Part shown: piece by piece, positions 10,376-18,817 of the stretch
Layout of the letters: each line of letters opens with the position of its first letter
Numbering within the stretch: position 1 is the first letter of the stretch
From: DASYXZ01 sp035308965
Lineage (GTDB): Bacteria; Acidobacteriota; Terriglobia; UBA7540
Direction of reading: 5' to 3'
Assembly: GCA_035308965.1 (NCBI GenBank)
Contig: DATGFN010000043.1
Coordinates: 62,001-126,000 of the forward strand
Length of the DNA: 64,000 nt
Translations under genes and position numbers: made by a program
Notes under the pieces: generated by a model
The model's input: the letters and a program-made list of their open reading frames with translations, nothing else
The model's database searches: none
What the model was told of the DNA's origin: nothing

Positions 10376-10783
10376 TTTGGGCCGACCTCTCTTTCCGCGA
10401 ACGTGTTTCGCCAAATATTGTACCCCGGAATGCCACAATTGAGGCGGGATCGTTTTCCGAAATCGGCGCGGATAGAAAATGATCGATGATGAACGCGACC
10501 AGTAGGGGGACGGCTTGCCGCCCCCTGTTTGTAATGTCGTCCCGATTACACATTTGGCCGCCGAATGGCGAGCTGACGGCCACAACAAACTTAATGGGTT
10601 GTGGGTTTTAATTGTGGTTACGGCGGTTAAGATGAGTAGGTGTGACATTCCGATTGACTGGGAGCTACGGACCGAATGTTTTTCGTTACTTTCAATTTGC
10701 GTCTGTCCCTCCCGCCGCTTTTGTGTTAGCGAAAAACCCAAGGCACTAAAATCGTGCCATCGCTAAGTGCTTTGAGGAGACAC
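10376..10783. other. 408-bp intergenic region between divergent dinB and a small secreted gene
   Basis: Holds a GTAG-headed hairpin at 10502-10526 and otherwise no supported gene. It must contain the promoters of both flanking genes, but I see no convincing -35/-10 pair. Confidence 0.5.
10502..10526 (+). repeat. REP-like GTAG hairpin
   Basis: GTAG followed by GGGGACGGC-TT-GCCGCCCC, a 9-bp stem with one bulged A. The tetranucleotide plus hairpin layout matches the REP/RAYT type and recurs elsewhere in this window. Confidence 0.55.
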
Positions 10784-11197
10784 ATGAAGGTCGTGTTTTG
10801 GCCAATGGTTCGCGTCACCCTAATCAGCTCATGTTTGTTTGCAAGTGTGTGTGGATACTCGATATGGCGATGTTCCTCTCCTTTTTCCACTTGGCCGATC
10901 TTCGGCGACTACACTGTGCACTGCGAGTGGAACAGCGGAATAGAAAAGATCGAGGTTTTCGAAACGGGCACCAAACAGGAATCCTCCAACCCAATCACGC
11001 GTGTCGTGCTCCGCCGGTTGGCAACTCCCGTAGCCCTGGTGGCCATAGGGCATATTCATTCTAGTGTTGCGACAGTAGAGATTGATGCGAGAGCGTACGG
11101 TAACCTATTCCCTTGTAAGATGACTCGGTACGGCTGGGTTAAGATCATTAGACCGAAAGAGGGGCCTCTCCCGATGGGTGAAGTTCGGATTGATTAG
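10784..11197 (+). CDS. small exported protein of unknown function (137 aa)
   Basis: Start chosen at ATG 10784 because of a strong ribosome site (TGAGGAG, 4-5 nt upstream). The N-terminus MKVVFWPMVRVTLISSCLFA is a signal or membrane anchor, and CG at 23-24 could serve as a lipobox (FASVCG is imperfect). The rest is about 110 residues of strand-rich sequence with several Cys. No family recognised. A perfect hairpin terminator follows 8 bp after the stop, so it is probably monocistronic. Confidence 0.65.
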   Translation: MKVVFWPMVRVTLISSCLFASVCGYSIWRCSSPFSTWPIFGDYTVHCEWNSGIEKIEVFETGTKQESSNPITRVVLRRLATPVALVAIGHIHSSVATVEIDARAYGNLFPCKMTRYGWVKIIRPKEGPLPMGEVRID

Positions 11198-11204
11198 CGG
11201 GCTG

Positions 11205-11235
11205 CCACATCACGCATTTTGTGATGTGGGTTTTT
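11205..11235 (+). terminator. rho-independent terminator
   Basis: Nine-bp perfect stem CCACATCAC / GTGATGTGG with a 7-nt loop, followed by GTTTTT. It sits just after the small exported gene ending at 11197. Confidence 0.85.
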
Positions 11236-11352
11236 CCGGGTGTTGGGGTGACGAACACGTGTTCCCGAGGATAAACGCGGGTGAGACGCCCGTTCTTGGG
11301 GTCCCGTCCCGCGCTCCAGACGACGCAGCAGGACATGCGCCGCGCCTTCTCC

Positions 11353-14300
11353 CTAATGCTTGCCATGAGGCTTAAGGGGCAAACCAAATATCTGGTGGGG
11401 GGGAACGGTTCCGTTGCCGAATAGGGCGACTGTCTGGAAACTGCCCAAAGCGTTATCGTAAATTACAAGGGAGCCCGTACTTGTGCCGGCTGTGATAGGA
11501 GTGAATGTCACGTTGATGTGGCAGCTTGCTCCAACCGGAAGCGACCCCCCGCAATTGTTGGTCTGGGCAAAAGGGCCACTGTTGGCGATGCCTGATAGTT
11601 TTAGAACTGAGCTCCCCGAACTGGTCAGCGTCAGCGTTTGCTGGGCGCTCGCCGTGCTCAGATATTGATCGCTGAAAACCAGACTGGTACTCGAAAGGCT
11701 TGCCGCAGGTCCAGTACCCGTCCCGGTAAGATTGATGGAATTCGGATTGCCCGCGGAAGCGTTATCGGAAATGTTGATCTGGACGGCAAATAGACCCGCC
11801 GCGGTCGGAGAGAAAGCGACCAGCAGAGTACAACTGGCCCCAGCCGGCAAGGCGCCCGGGCAATTATTGGTTTGATTGAATCCGGGCCCGGCTGAAATGG
11901 AGTAGACATTCAGCGTGACGCTCCCTAAATTTTTTAGGGTGGCGGGGAGGCTGGCGCTGGTGGTGCCAACAGGTTGATTCCCGAATGAAAGTAAAGAAGG
12001 CGATAGCCCAACCGTGACCGAAGTAATGCCCCCGCCGGTCAAGTTAATCAGGTGCGGACTCTTCCAGGCATTGTCGCTGATGTTGACCGTCCCGGTGCGG
12101 GATCCATAGTCGGTGGGCGTAAAAGTGATGGAAAGATTGCAGCTTCCCCCCGGAGCAAGAATTGTGCCGCAATTACCGGTCACGGCAAAATCACCATTCG
12201 CCGTGATGCTGAAAATGTTTAGCGCGGCATCGCCATTGTTGGCGAGATTGACGGTGGTGGGAAGGCTGGTAGTGTCAACGCCCTGGCTGGCGAAGAGCAC
12301 ATTGATTTGAGACAGTGTGGTAACGGGAAGATTGATGCCTGATATTTTGGACACAAATGCGTTGTAGGCTCCGCCGCCGTAAGTTGTCCTGAGCGCTCCA
12401 GGCGTAACGGGAAAGTCGGTTGAAAAAGTGCCGCCCGCCACATAAACGCTACCCAAAGGATCCACGGCAATTCCCTGCGCCACGTCGTTCCCGCTCCCTC
12501 CCAGATAAGTTGAAAAGATCAAAGCCGAGCCGCTGGCGTTGATCTTGGTTATGAATGCATCGTCCAGGAAGACGCCCGAGGACTGCAAAGGACTGGCCAC
12601 GGGAAAGCCCTGACCGTAGCTGTAACCCGCAACATAGGCGCTTCCGTACGGGTCCACGGCGATGGCATAGGCCACATCACTTCCAAGGCCGCCAAGATAG
12701 GTGGAATAATCGAGCGCTGAGCCCGTAGGATTGAGTTTGAAAACGAAGGCATCGTAACTGACGCCTCCGCCCACAGTCTGGAAAGCGCCCGAAGTCACGG
12801 GAAAATTCGTTGAGGTCGTCAAGCCGGAAACGTATGCATCCCCGGCCGAGTCAAGGGCTATACCGTAGCCATAATCTCCACCGGTTCCGCCCATGTAGGT
12901 GGAATAGACAAGCGCCGAGCCCGCTGGATTCAGCTTGGTAACGAAAGCGTCAAAACAAGGGGTTGTGCCGCAAGTGCCTCCGGCCAAAGAAATCTGCAAA
13001 GGGAATTTGGTGGGGAAATTATTCGAGATGGTATACCCGGTCACATAGGCGTTCCCTGAGGAATCGACGGCGACGGCGGCGCCATGGTCTTCTCCCTGCC
13101 CTCCCAGGTAGGTTGAATACGCGGCCGTGTTTCCCCCCGGGTTCAATTTGGTGACGAACGCGTTGTAGGCGCCGCCTCCGTAGACCGCTTGCACGGGGGA
13201 TGAGGTCACGGGGAAATTGGATGAAGCGGTTGACCCGACAATGTAGGCGGCTCCAAAAGAATCGACGCTGATTCCGGAAGCCAAATCATTCCCTCCCCCA
13301 CCCAAATAGGAGGAATAAATAAGCGCGGAGCCAGCGGCGTTCAGTTTGGCGACGAAGGCGTCATAACACGGACTGTTGGAAGGCGATCCGCAATTGCCCC
13401 CGCCAAATACTGATTGAAATGCGTTGACCGTCGGGAAATCACTGGAGACGGTGTACCCCGTCACGTAAGCGTTGCCGGAGGAATCTACCGCGATAGCGGC
13501 GCCGCGGTCATCATTACTTCCTCCCAGAAAAGTTGAGTAGATCAATGCAGTGCCTGCCGGGTTCAGTTTGGCAACAAATGCGTCAAAGCAATTGAATGGA
13601 GACTTAAGATCATCAGTGCATGTCCCCCCTCCGGAGCCCTGAATAGGTCCGGCCTCAGGAAAATCTAGCGAATCCGTGGCGCCCGTCACATAAGCATTCC
13701 CAGCCGAGTCGACCGCGATGCCATAAGCATAATCAAAGTTGGAACCGCCGAGATAGGTGGAATAGCTCAACACCGGATCAATCACGAGAGGCAGGGAGTG
13801 ATCGTATTGATCGATTTGGAAAGTGATTTCATATTGGCGATTTGTGATTTGTGATTTCCGATTCAAGGCCCGTAGCACGTACCGGCCATCAAGAAAGTGG
13901 CGAGTGACGGGTGGCGAGTGACGAGAGTTTGATTTTGAGCCTTGGTTTTCATTCTTGACTGTTAACTGTGAACTGTCGACTGTCGACTTATTTTGGTACA
14001 CCACAGGTTTGTGAAATCGAATTTCGCCTCCGTCTGCCTCAATGGTCAGGTCACCGTGGGAATCGATCCGTAGGGGCGCCCCTTGTGGGCGCCCTCCGCG
14101 GGCAGCCACGAGAGATGCCCCTACGTTAATACGAATTAAGCCCGGATCAGCGCCGGGGGCAACAACGAAATCATATTCAAGCTTTCCACCCGCTGAGGGA
14201 TTTCCGTAATAGACCAGGTCCACGCCGGAATAAATGTTTTCGTATTTCACTTTGGCGTACTGCGCGACCCTGGTCCGCCAATTATTCGGGTCACTTCCAA

Positions 14301-14850
14301 TGAGGTAATTACTTTTGCCCTGAAGTTCGTCGAGCCCAGTCAGGGTGGCGTGGGGGTTGGCGCCTGCGAGTTTCATTTTCAAAACTTCCCGGACGGCCGG
14401 AAGACTGACGATTGATGATTGACGATTGACGATTGACAAACGGCCCTCCGGATAATTTCCGCCTGCAACATTTGCCGTTTGCCTTTTGCCTTTTGACATG
14501 TTTTTCTTAAGTACCAACACCGCTTCGTCGCTCGTCAGGAAAAGGTTATAGCCCGGGCCTCTCGACAAGAACCGCACATCGCTGCTCACCTGCCCCACGT
14601 TTTGTTCGAAAGTAAGAGGCAGTTTGCCGTAGGCTTGGTTAAGCCGCGAGCGCTGAAGCTCCTCTGATACCCGAGCAGTGCGCTCGCCCCGCCCCAAAAT
14701 GGAACGACGAGCGCTTTGGTTTTGATTCCCTGGTACGCCGTGGCCTTGTCGCCGGGGTATCTTGAGCGGCGCCGCCCAAAACATGGATGCCGCGAGTGCC
14801 GATGCCCACCATCCGCAAAGGCAAACTTTCTTCAATTTGTTGCATTCCAT
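11353..14850 (-). CDS. SBBP-repeat beta-propeller surface protein with choice-of-anchor-D tail
   Basis: About 1165 aa, exported (signal in MECNKLKKVCLCGWWASALA). The N-terminal part is the domain that often precedes SBBP repeats (LPLTFEQNVGQ, FLSRGPGYNLFLT). Seven SBBP repeats follow, recognisable by YSTYLGG-x(4)-D-x(3)-GIAVDSAGNAYVTG blocks, forming a propeller. Then come three Ig-like choice-of-anchor-D/ASPM-like repeats (SLVFSDQYLSTASA, NISDNA, LTGTGTG). Start at 14850 chosen for GGGGGA six nt upstream; an ATG at 14871 lacks one. The segment coding for roughly residues 115-345 contains several word arrays and a REP-like pair that are translated in frame (RLSIVNRQSSIVS, GASLVAARGGRPQGAP, RKSQITNRQYEITF). 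The role is probably adhesion or surface structure; no ligand can be inferred. Confidence 0.9.
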   Translation of the reverse strand: MECNKLKKVCLCGWWASALAASMFWAAPLKIPRRQGHGVPGNQNQSARRSILGRGERTARVSEELQRSRLNQAYGKLPLTFEQNVGQVSSDVRFLSRGPGYNLFLTSDEAVLVLKKNMSKGKRQTANVAGGNYPEGRLSIVNRQSSIVSLPAVREVLKMKLAGANPHATLTGLDELQGKSNYLIGSDPNNWRTRVAQYAKVKYENIYSGVDLVYYGNPSAGGKLEYDFVVAPGADPGLIRINVGASLVAARGGRPQGAPLRIDSHGDLTIEADGGEIRFHKPVVYQNKSTVDSSQLTVKNENQGSKSNSRHSPPVTRHFLDGRYVLRALNRKSQITNRQYEITFQIDQYDHSLPLVIDPVLSYSTYLGGSNFDYAYGIAVDSAGNAYVTGATDSLDFPEAGPIQGSGGGTCTDDLKSPFNCFDAFVAKLNPAGTALIYSTFLGGSNDDRGAAIAVDSSGNAYVTGYTVSSDFPTVNAFQSVFGGGNCGSPSNSPCYDAFVAKLNAAGSALIYSSYLGGGGNDLASGISVDSFGAAYIVGSTASSNFPVTSSPVQAVYGGGAYNAFVTKLNPGGNTAAYSTYLGGQGEDHGAAVAVDSSGNAYVTGYTISNNFPTKFPLQISLAGGTCGTTPCFDAFVTKLNPAGSALVYSTYMGGTGGDYGYGIALDSAGDAYVSGLTTSTNFPVTSGAFQTVGGGVSYDAFVFKLNPTGSALDYSTYLGGLGSDVAYAIAVDPYGSAYVAGYSYGQGFPVASPLQSSGVFLDDAFITKINASGSALIFSTYLGGSGNDVAQGIAVDPLGSVYVAGGTFSTDFPVTPGALRTTYGGGAYNAFVSKISGINLPVTTLSQINVLFASQGVDTTSLPTTVNLANNGDAALNIFSITANGDFAVTGNCGTILAPGGSCNLSITFTPTDYGSRTGTVNISDNAWKSPHLINLTGGGITSVTVGLSPSLLSFGNQPVGTTSASLPATLKNLGSVTLNVYSISAGPGFNQTNNCPGALPAGASCTLLVAFSPTAAGLFAVQINISDNASAGNPNSINLTGTGTGPAASLSSTSLVFSDQYLSTASAQQTLTLTSSGSSVLKLSGIANSGPFAQTNNCGGSLPVGASCHINVTFTPITAGTSTGSLVIYDNALGSFQTVALFGNGTVPPHQIFGLPLKPHGKH
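13821..14500. repeat. cluster of in-frame repeat insertions in the SBBP gene
   Basis: Within 680 bp of coding sequence lie word arrays at 13821-13866 (GATTTGTGATTT type), 13897-13927 (GGCGAGTGACGG type), 13954-13990 (GACTGTTAACTGTGAACTGT type), 14401-14442 (GATTGACGATTGAC type), 14468-14500 (TTGCCGTTTGCCTTTTGCC type), and a GTAG hairpin pair at 14070-14124. The reading frame runs through all of them. Confidence 0.75.
14070..14124. repeat. inverted pair of GTAG elements (BIME-like) inside a coding region
   Basis: Ends are GTAGGGGC (14070-14077) and GCCCCTAC (14117-14124). The left element carries the hairpin GGGCGCCC-CTTGT-GGGCGCCC. On the coding strand it is translated as GASLVAARGGRPQGAP. 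Confidence 0.7.
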
Positions 14851-14964
14851 GTTTATCCCCCGGCTCTTCATCGGCTGAAGGCCTGGAGGGCATGAGGCGG
14901 CTGTTTAACTTGGAATAGATGATCTAGTGTGGAGATGATTCGGCGGGCGAAAGTTCAGAGGGAA

Positions 14965-15597
14965 CTACTTCAGGACTAGAACTTCCCGTCGTCCCGAACG
15001 AGTAAGAAAACTCTTCAGGTTGCCGGCAGGGAGGAACCGCTCAACATCGCGGCCGGATACGGGAGAGAATGGGAAAGACTTAGTCCCTTCCCCGCCCGCG
15101 CAAAGCGCGGTGAGGCCTTCGAGGTACCAGACGGAGTCCGCCCCTTTTTGCAAGTAGGGCTCACGCAAGAGGAAAAACAAAACGCCGCCGCCCCGGAGAG
15201 AAAGAAACATGCGCTCCATCACTGCCGGCAACGCTTCGCGGGGGAGAAGGTCGAGCAAATGCCAGCAGAAGACCGCATTCAATGAGCCGGCAGGTATGGG
15301 CGGCATCTGGGCTAGGAAGTCATCGACGAGAAATACCGGGACCTTTTTGGACCGGTCCCAAAGCATGGGATTCACGCGTTGGACGGTGGAAACGAGGTCG
15401 GCGACAAAAACCTTGGAACCCCGGTTAATCAGTAACTCCACCGTCTGCGGATTTACCTTCCCACAGTCAAGGATGTGAGGGTTGGGGACGTCCGATAGAT
15501 ATTTCCAAAGCCATTCGAGCGCAGGGCTGGCTACGGCCGGGGTCTCGCCGTCCTGCGCTTTCGATTTCAAAGCCACTTTGCTTGCCGTCGACAGCAT
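14965..15597 (-). CDS. class I SAM-methyltransferase-like protein (210 aa)
   Basis: The layout fits a Rossmann methyltransferase: strand 1 NPHILDCGKVNPQT in place of the glycine-rich motif I, strand 2 KVFVADL ending in an acidic residue, VFLVDDFL as the motif II region, and AVFCWHLLDLLPREAL followed by FLSLRGGGVLFFLLREP as the post-I and motif III region. Motif I lacks the usual GxGxG, so binding of SAM is uncertain. Start at ATG 15597; the frame could extend to 15699, but that part is Arg/Pro-rich and non-conserved-looking. It follows the bactofilin gene by about 140 bp on the same strand and may be co-transcribed. Target unknown. Confidence 0.65.
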   Translation of the reverse strand: MLSTASKVALKSKAQDGETPAVASPALEWLWKYLSDVPNPHILDCGKVNPQTVELLINRGSKVFVADLVSTVQRVNPMLWDRSKKVPVFLVDDFLAQMPPIPAGSLNAVFCWHLLDLLPREALPAVMERMFLSLRGGGVLFFLLREPYLQKGADSVWYLEGLTALCAGGEGTKSFPFSPVSGRDVERFLPAGNLKSFLTRSGRREVLVLK

Positions 15598-15735
15598 CAC
15601 AGCCTGTTTGCTCCCTTTACTACAGGGCGCCCTCGGAGTGATGGGGGCTGATGGACGGGAGGGTCTACACCGGGAGCTTGGGGGCAGCCCTGCCCGCATG
15701 GGGCGCGTGCGGCTGACCGGAGAACTCCGGTTCGG

Positions 15736-16275
15736 TTAGACCTTGCTCGAAGCCGATGTGGCCGAAGAAGCCGTTGCCGATGAGCTCGCCGCCCGGGACG
15801 CGCTCCCCGCCACCTTGTCGCCCTCGCGCAAAATCTCGATGCTGCCCTTAAAGTAGGCGCCGTCTTCAATGGCTACGCCGGCGGCCACCAAGTCACCCAG
15901 CACGTGGCCTGTCCTGCGAATCTCTATCTTTTCGCGCGCCGTCACGTTCCCGTTGACCGAGCCGTGCACAATCACCTGGCGCGCATGGACCTCCGCCTTG
16001 ACCTGGCCTTTGGGGCCCACAGTCAGGCAGTTGTCCTGAAGATTGATGGTGCCGTCAAACTGGCCCTCAATCTGAAGGTCTTCACTGGCTGAAATCTCAC
16101 CGTGCATCACGGCCGACCGGCCAAGAAGCGTGGTGCCTTGATTTACAGGGGCGGAAATCGGTACTTTCGGAATGTTATCTGTCATAGGGGTTTCCATTTT
16201 GGGAGCCGGCGGAGGAGTCCATTCCGGCTCGGTTTTTTTCGGCTCACTCGATTGCGGTTTCTTCTCCCATAACAT
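15736..16275 (-). CDS. bactofilin, polymer-forming cytoskeletal protein (179 aa)
   Basis: Bactofilin (DUF583). The N-terminus is a disordered Pro/Glu/Lys-rich leader (1-45). The central right-handed beta-helix of about six short turns (about 50-145) contains MHGEISASEDLQIEGQFDG, ARQVIVHGSVNGNV and IRRTGHVLGDL, and the C-terminal tail is Ser/Ala-rich. Bactofilins self-assemble into filaments at the inner membrane and help shape or position envelope machinery. Nothing next to it (no M23 peptidase) indicates the specific task. Family assignment is firm from repeat spacing and length. Confidence 0.93.
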   Translation of the reverse strand: MLWEKKPQSSEPKKTEPEWTPPPAPKMETPMTDNIPKVPISAPVNQGTTLLGRSAVMHGEISASEDLQIEGQFDGTINLQDNCLTVGPKGQVKAEVHARQVIVHGSVNGNVTAREKIEIRRTGHVLGDLVAAGVAIEDGAYFKGSIEILREGDKVAGSASRAASSSATASSATSASSKV

Positions 16276-16720
16276 AGGTTTTAGTCCTTGCCGGCAGGGG
16301 ACGGTTGAGCGCCATCAACTCTCCGCTCTTCGTTGCCCCGCCAAGCTGGTGCATTCTACCCCAGCCGAAGGCTTCGTGTAAACCACGGAGTGGAGAAATC
16401 TGATTTTGGATCCAGGGTGCGGAGAGTGACGCCATGACCGGAACTGGACTCATGCTCCGTTTGAGGCAAAAGGGTCCGCAGAACGTGCTGAGAGGGCAGC
16501 AACTCGCTCGGCATGGAGGGCATGAATCGGCATTGTAATGTCCTGATTTCGCTGGGAGCGCGGGCGTCTCGCCCCCAAACCAATGATAAGGAAAGAGCGG
16601 GCGAGACGCCCGCGCTCCCAGCGATGCAAACCCGGGCACCATCCACGGCATATCCTGGTTGCCACCATTCATCCTTTGCCCCTATAATGAGAGGGATCAC
16701 ACTGATCCCCAGGAGCCAGC
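16276..16720. other. 445-bp divergent intergenic region (bactofilin / ppiD)
   Basis: Contains no supported gene. The notable item is a perfect 24-bp inverted repeat at 16551-16622. Promoters for the bactofilin and the foldase must lie here, but I cannot place them. Confidence 0.5.
16551..16622. repeat. perfect 24-bp inverted repeat
   Basis: Arms at 16551-16574 (GCTGGGAGCGCGGGCGTCTC plus GCCC) and 16599-16622, exact reverse complements, separated by 24 nt. No U-tract follows. A degenerate relative (GCGGGTGAGACGCCCG) lies at 11277-11292. It is probably a dispersed palindromic element. Confidence 0.85.
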
Positions 16721-18643
16721 ATGTTTAGATTCATGAGAAAGAGCGCCAAGGTAAAGAAGTATTTGTTGATCTTCTTCCTTGGCATCGTGTCCCTTGGCAT
16801 GGTCATCACCCTGATGCCGTTAAATCCCAGCGACGCCGAACGCGGCGACACCTCGTCCCTGGCGCAAATCGGCGGTCATAAAATCACGGCGCAGGAATTG
16901 GACAATGCCATCAGGAATCGGATGAAGAATTCACAGTACGGCTATGATCCTTCCGTCGCTTCCATGATGGCCCAGCCGATTCTTGACGATATGATCCAGC
17001 ACGAATCCATCCTGGTGCAGGCCAAAAAGCTTGGAATCACCGCTTCGCCGGCGGAGGTGCAGAAAGCCGCACAGGCAATTCCCGGTCTGGCCGAAAGCGG
17101 AGCGCTGGCCAGCGAGGAAAAATTCGAACAGGCCACGGGCATGACCATGTCCCAGTTCGAAACTCAGATTGCCGACAGCATCACTTACGAAAAAATGCAG
17201 GACATTGTCTCCGACGGCGTCCAGGTGACCCCGGACGATGTGCGGGCGGAATTCGTCAAGCGCAACACCAAAGCCAAAATTCAATATGTTCTGTTCGATC
17301 CCAACCAGTTCGTCAAATCCGTGAAAGTAACCCCAGACGCGCTGGAGGCCTTCTTCAAGAAGAATGGAACGCGCTACAGTTTGCCCGAAGAACGCCGCGT
17401 CCGCTACGTCCTGATCGATACCGACCACCTTCGCGACCAGGCAAAAGTGACGGACGACGATGTGAAATCGTATTACGAAACTCACCTTTCCGACTATCGT
17501 CTGCAAGACCGCGCGCACGTTTTGCACATCCTTTTCAAGACCACTGGCAAGACCCCGGAGGAAGTGAGTGCCGCTGAAAAAACCGCCAATGCAGTTTTGG
17601 GTCAAATCAAAGCCGGCAAGGATTTTAGCGAACTTGCCAAGCAGTATTCAGAAGACACTACGAGCGCGCAGAAAGGCGGCGACCTCGGGTGGATCGTTCA
17701 CGGCCAAACGGTGAAGGAATTTGATGACGTAGCCTTTACTATGAAACCCGGGCAGGTAAGTGGACTGGTCAAGACAATCTATGGCATTCACATCGTCAAG
17801 GTGCTGGAAAGGCAGATGGCGCACGTGGAATCGCTGGAGGAAGTAAAGGGCGATATCCGTAAAATGCTGGAAGAGCAGAAACTCGATCAGGCCCAGCAGA
17901 CGGCGAGCACCGACCTCGGACACCGCTTCAAGGAAGATCCCAAGAAGTTTGCGGACGTTGCCCGGGAGGCGGGCCTCGAGGTGAAGGAATCTCCACTCTT
18001 TAAATTTAAGGAAACGGTCCCGGACTTCGGCAACAGTGAGGCATTTGCCAATTTGGCCTTCCAACTTCGCTTGAATGAGGTAGGCGATCCCATCACCGTT
18101 CCCAAAGGGCTGGCCATAATTCAGGTGGAGGCCATTGTCCCCGAGCATGCGGCCAAGCTGGACGAAGTGCGCGCCCAAGTGGAAGTGGACTACCGGACCG
18201 AGCAATCCAAAGTTCTAGCCGCCAACGGCGCGCAAGAGTTATTCGAGAAGTCCAAGACGCAGGACTTTAAGGCCGCCGCCCGCGCCCTTAAGCTTGCTGT
18301 GAAGGAGAGCAAAGATTTCACTCAACAGGATACCGTGGAGAATGTCGGTCCGGCGACGTCCCTTCCGGCCGCATTCACACTGCCCGTCGGTCAGGCCAGC
18401 GTGGCGGTTTTGGTTGCTGGCAACAAAGTTGTTTTTAGTGTGCTCTCGCGTACTCCGCCCAACGATGCAGATTTCGCCAACCAGAAAGACCAGGTCACGG
18501 AAGAACTTTTGGAACGCAAGCGTTCCCTGGCGTTTGAGATATACAAAAGCAACCTGAAGTTGCAGCTCATCCGCTCGGGCGAGCTTAAGATCAACCAAGC
18601 AGCAATGAAGCAGTTCCGGGCCGCCAACGCGCCACCGTCATAG
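16721..18643 (+). CDS. ppiD: SurA/PpiD-like peptidyl-prolyl isomerase (640 aa)
   Basis: Membrane-anchored periplasmic foldase that helps outer-membrane and secreted proteins fold. The N-terminus has a membrane helix (about 14-34, YLLIFFLGIVSLGMVITLM), then a SurA_N chaperone domain (about 48-190, IGGHKITAQELDNAIRNRM). A rotamase (parvulin) domain at about 258-365 shows AHVLHILFKT, the FSELAKQYSED block and GGDLGWIVHGQTVKEFDDVAF. The C-terminal region (380-625) is a second chaperone-like segment. Size and layout match PpiD (about 620 aa). The start has AGGAG five nt upstream. The symbol is by architecture; a SurA-like name is equally defensible. Confidence 0.9.
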   Translation: MFRFMRKSAKVKKYLLIFFLGIVSLGMVITLMPLNPSDAERGDTSSLAQIGGHKITAQELDNAIRNRMKNSQYGYDPSVASMMAQPILDDMIQHESILVQAKKLGITASPAEVQKAAQAIPGLAESGALASEEKFEQATGMTMSQFETQIADSITYEKMQDIVSDGVQVTPDDVRAEFVKRNTKAKIQYVLFDPNQFVKSVKVTPDALEAFFKKNGTRYSLPEERRVRYVLIDTDHLRDQAKVTDDDVKSYYETHLSDYRLQDRAHVLHILFKTTGKTPEEVSAAEKTANAVLGQIKAGKDFSELAKQYSEDTTSAQKGGDLGWIVHGQTVKEFDDVAFTMKPGQVSGLVKTIYGIHIVKVLERQMAHVESLEEVKGDIRKMLEEQKLDQAQQTASTDLGHRFKEDPKKFADVAREAGLEVKESPLFKFKETVPDFGNSEAFANLAFQLRLNEVGDPITVPKGLAIIQVEAIVPEHAAKLDEVRAQVEVDYRTEQSKVLAANGAQELFEKSKTQDFKAAARALKLAVKESKDFTQQDTVENVGPATSLPAAFTLPVGQASVAVLVAGNKVVFSVLSRTPPNDADFANQKDQVTEELLERKRSLAFEIYKSNLKLQLIRSGELKINQAAMKQFRAANAPPS

Positions 18644-18817
18644 GCATCTGGGGGACGCAGATGGCGGACGAGGCATAAGATTTGCAGCTTCCTCCCCGAC
18701 GCCACTCCGCGTCAACCTCCCATCTTTTGGGACCTTCATTCGACTATCTTGACCGTACGTGTTCGCTCCAACATAATACCCCGGTCGTTTATCCACCCAC
18801 ATGGTTAGGGGGTCCAA

